Shown piece after piece: positions 57,245-64,000 of a DNA stretch of 64,000 nt. The translations under genes and the position numbers were made by a program. Numbering within the stretch: position 1 is the stretch's first letter; each line of letters starts with the position of its first letter. Source of the stretch: Zingiber officinale (taxonomy: Eukaryota; Streptophyta; Magnoliopsida; Zingiberales; Zingiberaceae); contig NC_055990.1 of the NCBI RefSeq assembly GCF_018446385.1, positions 131,328,996 through 131,392,995 on the forward strand, in the 5' to 3' direction. The notes under the pieces are model-generated. The model saw only the letters and a program-made list of their open reading frames with translations, ran no database searches and was not told the DNA's origin.

Positions 57245-59324
57245 CGTTGCAATATGAAATGTGATTATTATTAGTAGTAGTAGTCGTTGTAGTAGTGTTT
57301 TATTTTTCTATTATAGCAAAAAGTGATTATATTTATCTCAGTTATCTTTCACAACCCGTCACCAGGTTATATGAGGGGAGAAAAATCATGGGTCAGTTTA
57401 TAGTCGACTGTCCAAGTGGATAAGGGATGGGAGGGTTTTTTCTCTGAGTGCATGTGTCCGATAAGAATTGATCTCTTACCCCATTATAAGAATTCTATCA
57501 CCCTCTAATCAATTGGGCATTCCATGGAGATATTGTTTTGTTCCCTTATAAATTATCACTTATTTATTTGTTTGCTTATGATTGAAAATTTATTTTAATG
57601 TCACCCATCTATCTTTCAAAAGACTAAATTTATCTTATATTTGCTCTAAAATATAAATTAAATATAAAAAAAATGAATGGTACGAGAGTTGAAACACTTT
57701 TATTCATTCACCTATTGAAAAAATAATTGATGGACAGAGTTTAAATTCATCCACAAACAATTTTGACACATTTTCATCCATCCAAAACCAAGTAAAATAA
57801 TCTTTTCATACTTGATCAAAAAAAAAAAAATGACTACAAGAATAATGAACTTTGATTGTGAATCTCAATCTCAAACATCAAAAAAATGGCCATTGCGAGC
57901 TTGTAGCAGCGATACCAAGTGAGTCAAGGCCACACCACAAACTCACAATCATTCTGACTCACTGCAAACTCGCGATGACATTGTAGCTAACCTCTCCACG
58001 GTCTTTGCGAGCAGAAAGGCCATGCAAGTTCACAGTGACTCCATGAACTCATAGCAGTTGCTGAGAGGTTACGAGCTAGTGGTTGTTGTGAGTTCACGAC
58101 ATCATGGCCGCAAGCTCGAGCTCGTCTAGTTGGTCCCGACTGACCGGGGATTTCTTTCCTTTCATATTTCTTTCTCCAAGATCTTGCTATATTTCAGACC
58201 ACCAAACAAGCATCCCCATAATGAATTATAAAAAAGATCCATCTCCTAGCACAATTCCATTAGCTAGAGATATCCATGGAAACTTTGAGTGAAAAGAGAT
58301 AGCTAACATCACATTTGAAAGGAAAAGAGATGAACTTACTTTTGATTCTCTCTTCACACACGTCCAACAAGGCAGCTTAAATGTGCACAATCCTGAATGC
58401 ATGGATCTGCTTATTATTGTTCGAATGCCCAAGCCAGTAATTTTCATTTTGGGAAAGTAAATGAATCAACAAACGGTTTGCCCCAAAGTCATAAAATGTT
58501 ACAAGTGTAGATCTTGCTGCTAAATACAAACTCCCAAAGAAAATTCAAGCATGTTGGAAGTTTTGCCATCATAAATGCATGACTCTGCTTAGTGTTCTTC
58601 AAGTCAAAAACCATGCACTGAACTGAAACATTCAAGAAGTCAAAAACCATGCACTGAACTGTCTTCATTCAAATGTATCTTCTTTTCAACATGCCCCGGT
58701 GGCTTCAAAACATTCAAGAAGTCAACCAACAATGAGCCTCATCTCAATGAGTGAACCAAAATTTGCAATGAATGGAAATAAGGCAGCCAAAATACTTGAC
58801 CCATAAAGAATGAAGTTCATCATAAAGTATGAAGTTATAGTCATCAGTAGAGAAAGGTACTTGAGCATGAGTATGCAATTTTCATTTCCAAAAAACTTGA
58901 ATAAGGACATGCCATCTCCTTCAACACACGGCAAGCTATCTTGCTCGTAACACAGTTAAGTTCTTTAATTTGCCAACAGAAAAGGTGTGCTAGAGCCTGA
59001 GAGCAAAAGCATGATGCATTATACTTGATCTGGTAGAATGTATGAGTCATTTTTTCTTATATTAATGCTCATATATACATGTTGTTGGAGTATTATTCCT
59101 TGGAAAACAGTATTTTCATAACTCCTACTGAATGATATAGCCTAACTTCCGTAGATGCTATCCTCTCAAGCAAGTAAAAACTCCACCCATCATAATCATC
59201 TCTCGAGGTGATCATGTCAAATTCTTCTAAATGTGTAGACCACTTACCAAACAAAATTCAGTCTCGAGAGTGCAATATAAACATCTAACCATTTGAATTT
59301 TGTTGAAATCTCACTATTCAACTT
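57245..59324. other. Spacer and PPR 3' flank (copy U'')
   Basis: 57245-58310 matches 3979-5040 and 58311-59324 matches 5041-6054, including the unknown 70-codon frame at 58722-58934. No additional gene is seen. Confidence 0.5.
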
Positions 59325-60263
59325 CTAGCATTTTTTTTTGGCTAGAAGCATGAAAGCATCTGAACATGGCACCAACTCCATTTGAATCATCTTATAGAAA
59401 ATAAGTGCTCTCTGTATACCGCCTCTGTTACAATATGCTATGATAAATGAATTATACATACAATTAGTAGGGGTCAAACCTTTTCGCCCCAAAATGCCAA
59501 TAAATTTCTCAGCTTCACTCATTTGTCCACATTTGCAGAGGTTTTGAACCAAGGACTTATAGAACCTCACATTGGGCTCAAGACCCATATGCACCATCTC
59601 ATAGTAAAGTGTGATGATTTTCTGATAATCTCCAGTTGTTCCATAGCCATAAATTAGAATCAAGTATATTTCTTGATCAGGGACAAGCCCCATGATCAAC
59701 AAAGATGTCAGAGTTCTATTGGTTTCCATGATACTATGTAGAGTATCTTTATCGTCTCATTGCAAGTGTCAAGACTGGGCAAAAATCCACCTTCAAGCAT
59801 CTTTTCACTATATCTCAAGCACTAATTTGTCCATCCAATTCTCGACAGACCAATTATCAGATGATTATATGTCTCGTCATATGGTTTCAATCCTATTGAG
59901 CTCATCTCTTCCATCATTTGAACACCCTCTTCGATTCTTTCTTCCTGAGAATAAAATCCAATTAGACAAGTGTAAACATATGAATTCAAGCTGCATCCCC
60001 TGTTGATCATTTCGTCCTTGGATTGAAGTGTCGAGTCTAGTTTGCACAACTTGCAATAGCTAGTTACAATCAAAGAGTATGCAATATCATCAAACATCAT
60101 GTTTCTTTGCAACATTCTCTTCAAAAGAGTGATTGTTTCTTCAGCCCTATCCTCCTCAATGATCCTAAAAGCCAGTGTAGTGTTCACAATAATGTCAGGG
60201 GCACATCTACTCCCATGATTTCTATCCAAAACACTCACTAACTTTGGCAAAACCCCTTCCTTG
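59325..60263 (-). pseudogene. P-class PPR pseudogene, copy U'', cut by element E
   Basis: 59325-59729 contains NRTLTSLLIMGLVPDQEIYL and TLYYEMVHMGLEPNVRFYKS. 59822-60250 contains AEETITLLKRMLQRNMMFDD, CLIGFYSQEERIEEGVQMME and LKPYDETYNHLIIGLSR. A frame break lies between them near 59730-59820. The N-terminal half is missing because the LTR of element E begins at 60264, inside the codons for MLKEGVLPK as read in copy U. The missing part may continue beyond the window. Confidence 0.85.
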
Positions 60264-62152
60264 TGTTAGTTAGAGCCCTAGAGCCAATCATTTGATGATT
60301 GTATGGACTCATGTATATCATATTCTTATATTAATAAAGGCAATAGTTTGGTTATTATGCTTATTTTTTTTAGTGCCAAATAAACTAAATATAGTAACGT
60401 CCTTGAGTAGATCGTTCTTACCTATATCAATCGATTGGTTGAATCGATAGTGAGATGATATAGGGAACACTACTCTTAATCATTCCTAGTCGAGTATTAA
60501 CATTCAGGGACGATGTTAATGCAATAAGACTAGCATGTAGGTCAACTCGATGAGTTGATCTCACAAGTCATGGATATGGAGATATCAAGTTGACACATGG
60601 GTATATATTGGAGAATGTATACTGAATGACCCGCCATGAGAAAGTATCATGGATCGTTATATGAGTGTCATATACTTTCTCATGTGGCTATTAGTATGAC
60701 TATTAGTCCTTAGACCTGAAGTCACCATGGATCCCTACATAAGGAGTTAGGTACTTTAGTTTCGTCAAAGGTCACCCGTAATTGGGTGGACTATAAAGGC
60801 GATTACTGGGTATGTAACGAATTATGCAGAGGGATGTGAGTGATGTAGATGGGATCTATCCCTCCCATATGACGGGAGCGACATCGCTATTCTTGATAGA
60901 GTGAGACCACTAAGCGATGGTTATGCCCAAATGAGTCAACATTAGATGTTGAGCTCATTTGATCGAGTGAGTCTAACTTGGAGTTCAAGATTTAGATTGA
61001 TTAGAGGATGACACGGTCTATGCCTCATATTGATCAATCTAGATGTCTAGGATAGAAGGACACTTGTCATTATTTTGTGAGTAGTCACAATTGGTAGTCA
61101 CAAGGCGATGTCGGATCTCGACATTCTTGTAACTTGGGTAGTAATGATGTGTTGCTAGATACCGCTCATTACTTATGCTCCTAAATGAGTTTAGGGCATT
61201 GCCAACGTTACAAGAACCTATAGGGTCACACACTTAGGACAATTAGGTGGAGATTAGGTTCATATGATGAACCAAGAGGATTAGATTCATTTGATGAATC
61301 AAATTGGATTAAGAGTAATCCTAATTGGGCTAACTTGAGTTTGACTCAAGTTGATTCATGTGTTAAATGAATCTAATTTAGATTTTGACTCATTGAATCA
61401 ATTTAATTTAATGAATTAGATTCATTATATTAAGTTGGCTCGAATCAAATGGTTGGATTAGATCCACCATGGTAGAGATTGAGTCAAGTTTGACTTGACT
61501 TGAGAAGGAAGACCAAAGGTCAATTTTGACTTGACCTTTTGCCACCTCATTGGTGAGTTGGCATTAGGTGGACCAATAATGATGTTCCATATCATCATGG
61601 GTGCCACCTCATGGAAGTGACAAAGCCACTCTCTTAATGGTTTCATATTAATTGCAATTAATGCAATTAATGTGATTTTATGGTTTCATATTAATTGCAA
61701 TTAATGCAATTAATGTGAATTTTGAAAAGTGGCCGGCCACTTGGTTTTTGGGTGAAGAAATTCATTTTTCATTCACTTGTGTGCATCTTCCTCCCTCTCC
61801 CTCTCAAGCTCTCCCTCTCCCTCTCCTCCCTTGGCCGAACCACATAGGTGCTAGCACACCTTGGTTTTTGGTCATCTCCATCTAGTGTGTCCGTGTGGAT
61901 ACTTCTAGAGGATCGGCGCTTGACGGTCTTGAGATCCGGCATCATTTGGACGAGCGGGAACGCGAAGGGCATCGCATCAAAGGTATAAATGGTTTTTCTT
62001 CGTAGATCTAAGTAGTAGATCAGTTTTTGAACTCGTACAAGAAATAGTTTTTCGAATTTTGTATACGAATCTTTGCACGGATCTACGGCTTTGGGTCCTT
62101 CGGGGTTTCCGCGACGCGAAAAAGTGGTTTTCGCGGCTCGAAGAACCCATCA
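60264..62152 (+). repeat. 5' LTR of element E
   Basis: Begins TGTTAGTTAGAGCCC and ends GAACCCATCA, 1889 bp. It contains serial hairpins at 61257-61351 and a 43-bp direct duplication at 61637-61722 built from TTAATTGCAATTAATG. No gene is seen within it. Confidence 0.8.
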
Positions 62153-62153
62153 G

Positions 62154-62166
62154 TGGTATCAGAGCC
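62154..62166 (+). other. tRNA-Met primer-binding site of element E
   Basis: TGGTATCAGAGCC lies one base after the LTR end, complementary to initiator tRNA-Met. Confidence 0.88.
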
Positions 62167-62317
62167 ACGTGCAAAGACTTGTACGAGTTAGTTTTTGGGT
62201 TTTGGAAAAAAAAAACTTCTGTGATTTTCTGTAAAAAATTCAATTTTTATGTTTTTATGGGTAATTTTTCCTTGTAGGCGAAGCACAAGTGTCTCGGCAC
62301 TTGTAGGCTTCGGCTAT

Positions 62318-62690
62318 CGGGAAGAATTTTCCCAAACGGCTTCGTTTCGACCCAAAATCTTTTGGAACAGCGGACTCGGGTGCCTTTAGATCGCAAAGGA
62401 GTAACTCACGATGGTTAGATCGTGGGTAGGGGTACTGCCCCTAACCCCGCAAGGGTATTTGCTCCGCGATTGCACCCGAAATCGCTAAAAACGAACCCGC
62501 CGGGAAGATTTTTCCAAAACGGCAATGTCTCGGCCCAAATCGTTTTGGGACAGCGGTTTTAGGCGCTGTAGGATCGCAATGGAACCCTCGCGATGGTTAG
62601 ATCGCGGGTAGGGGCGAAGCTCCTGGCCCCGCAAGGGGATCCGTTCCGCGATTGCGCCCGAAACCGCTAAACGGGTCTGCCGGGAAATTT
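62318..62690. repeat. Tandem 183-bp repeat in the leader of element E
   Basis: Unit 1 is 62318-62500 and unit 2 is 62501-62680, with a third start (CGGGAAA) at 62681. Both units carry GATGGTTAGATCG, GGGTAGGGG and CCCCGCAAGGG. The DNA is GC-rich compared with its surroundings. Confidence 0.8.
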
Positions 62691-63198
62691 TACTCGTAAA
62701 AATTGTAAAATTAATTTTAAAATTACAGAAAATTATGAAAAGTATATAATTTTGAATTATATATTAATTTGTGATAGTCATGGCCCAAAGCCCAATATGA
62801 TTGGTTGTGTTGTAATTCATAATACGGCCTGCGTGCCGTGATGTGTTTTCGCGTGTTGTATTTATTTTATTATTCGCGACCTGCGCGTCGTGCCTCGTCT
62901 TTTATTCTTGTTGTAAATTAGATTTAGACTCGAATGTAACTCGAGTTTCAAATTGTAATGTACAAATTGGAGCGGTGGAGGGTCCACACGAGACGGAGTT
63001 CCGAGGTGGGCACGAGCAACACAAGGTGGTCAAAGGGAGGCGCTTGGAGAAGCTGTTGACCCTAGGTTGACCAATCGATCTTCTCATTGGCTTGAGAAGA
63101 TCGTAGTAGGGCCATGACTAAATCACAAATAGATTAATTAATTAATTATTATGTATTTGATGCATGTTTAATAATTAATTAATTAATTAGTGCCTTAA

Positions 63199-63300
63199 CG
63201 ATTAGATTAGATCTAAGTCGTGCACATGATGCACCCTTGCGATTAGATTAGATCTAAGTCGTGCACAAGATGCATTCTTCTCGATTAGATTAGATCTAGA
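63199..63300. repeat. Short tandem repeats in the leader of element E
   Basis: Three units of about 41 bp start CGATTAGATTAGATCTA at 63199, 63240 and 63282. Confidence 0.8.
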
Positions 63301-63839
63301 TCGAACCAACTCTAAAATGCCTAACCGTGCCGTGATATCTATCACTACCTCGATCATATGTATTGTTGAATCTGCCAAAGCAGAGCAATACATATTATCT
63401 TGGTAGGGTACGGAGGGACAATCTTGGTCCCGTCTATCAACGCATGGGTGAATAAAAACTCAATTAGATTGAGTCTTCATAGTTACTCGGTTGGATCGAG
63501 TCAACTATAGGCATTATTCCAACGGTTGGAATAGATAGGTCAAAATCACATCTATATTAACTCTCGGGCGTATTAGCCAAAGCTAACTCGAGTTTTAATA
63601 TAAATACGAATATTGATTCTATAAACAAGAGTTGCATAGAGATGTAATTGGTAATCGTTACCTACCGATCATACTAAGCCTTGGGCGTATTAGCCAAAGC
63701 TAACTCAAGGGTTAGTATGATGTGGATCTTGTCCCACAAGAATTATAGAATTCGGGGAGCATCATTTAATTAAAGGCCTAATTAAATGATTTTAAAGAAT
63801 ATGATACTTATTTCGCATTTATTTCGTTGTAGAATTGCC

Positions 63840-64000
63840 ATGACGTCGAATACGAACATTTTATCTGTCCTCAAGAAGGACAAGCTCAACGAGCAAATTT
63901 CCTGGACTGGACAGGAATCGAGAATAGTTCTCACCCAAGAACGTAAAGCGTACGTTGAGCAGCCCATTCCGGAGGCCCCTCCCGCCACTGCCACGCGAGC
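63840..64000 (+). CDS. Copia gag, N-terminus (element E), runs off the window
   Basis: It starts MTSNTNILSVLKKDKLNEQI and continues through SRIVLTQERKAYVEQPIPEA to the window end without a stop. The opening MTSN..ILSVL and the RIVL.QERK..V..PIP pattern are those of plant Copia gag proteins. The middle (EQISWTGQE) does not fit the usual NFLDW-type sequence, although NFLDW can be read in another frame there. Small compensating deletions are likely. Gag forms the particle that packages element RNA. The start codon choice follows the conserved N-terminus. Confidence 0.7.
   Translation, partial: MTSNTNILSVLKKDKLNEQISWTGQESRIVLTQERKAYVEQPIPEAPPATATR

Larger units (their letters stand above)
45313..60263. 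repeat. Dispersed segmental duplication, right copy (of 1-6992)
   Basis: Order, orientation and breakpoints match 1-6992: Gypsy gag, G LTR with the nested solo L1 LTR and its CTTTG target repeats, spacer, and PPR pseudogene. The difference in length is explained by the composite element and its TCCAA repeat (7971 bp). The right edge is set by the LTR of element E. The left edge lies outside copy 1's visible range. Confidence 0.88.
60264..64000 (+). mobile_element. Copia element E, 5' part
   Basis: LTR, primer-binding site, long leader and the start of gag in plus orientation. The element interrupts a PPR pseudogene, and the uninterrupted sequence is at 6992-6993. The likely target repeat is CCTTG at 60259-60263, and its partner would be outside the window. 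Confidence 0.85.

Noticed and set aside
61039-62277. Open frames within the LTR of element E
   Set aside because: They are short, lie on both strands and have no homology. The region is LTR and leader.

Overview
This is nuclear DNA of a flowering plant, probably a monocot. The evidence is LTR retrotransposons of Copia and Gypsy type, tRNA-Met primer-binding sites, genes with plant-style introns, P-class pentatricopeptide repeat (PPR) sequences, a plant double-stranded-RNA-binding (DRB) gene and a ribosomal protein S18 fragment. The repeat families look like those of Zingiberales, but that is an impression and could not be tested here.

Layout. (1) 1-3978 is a minus-strand Gypsy element (called G): a gag fragment, then its LTR, into which a solo Copia LTR (family L1, 1656-3341) has inserted. 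(2) 3979-7560 is unique-looking DNA followed by a minus-strand PPR pseudogene. (3) 7561-11400 is spacer plus a plus-strand Gypsy deletion derivative. (4) 12300-15131 is a copy of the 3' end of a DRB gene next to a second PPR pseudogene. (5) 15138-29613 repeats 5041-15131 in tandem, and this copy carries an extra L1 element at 19405-23966. (6) 30068-30870 holds RPS18 exon fragments. (7) 31900-36940 is the full-length DRB gene, minus strand, with a premature stop. (8) 37860-42184 holds a gypsy-type domain fragment, a plus-strand G LTR with a tandem array, and another solo LTR. (9) 42409-60263 contains a second copy of 1-6992 (from 45313), starting with Gypsy pol. An 8 kb composite Copia/TRIM element (48096-56061) lies inside its solo L1 LTR. 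(10) 60264-64000 is the 5' part of another Copia element (E), which interrupts the fifth PPR copy and runs off the window.

No intact host gene could be demonstrated. All five PPR copies are broken, RPS18 lacks its last exon, and the DRB gene has a nonsense codon in its second dsRNA-binding domain and a lost splice acceptor. Several lesions are shared between copies, so decay began before the duplications.

The main points of interest are structural. The composite element at 48096-56061 has exactly the order expected if a one-LTR circle of a Copia element recombined with a TRIM at their shared primer-binding site. L1 LTRs and element E contain long series of small hairpins whose arms change together while the cores stay constant. 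A 213-bp insertion is flanked by 20-bp direct repeats, and an empty paralogous site survives in the DRB gene.
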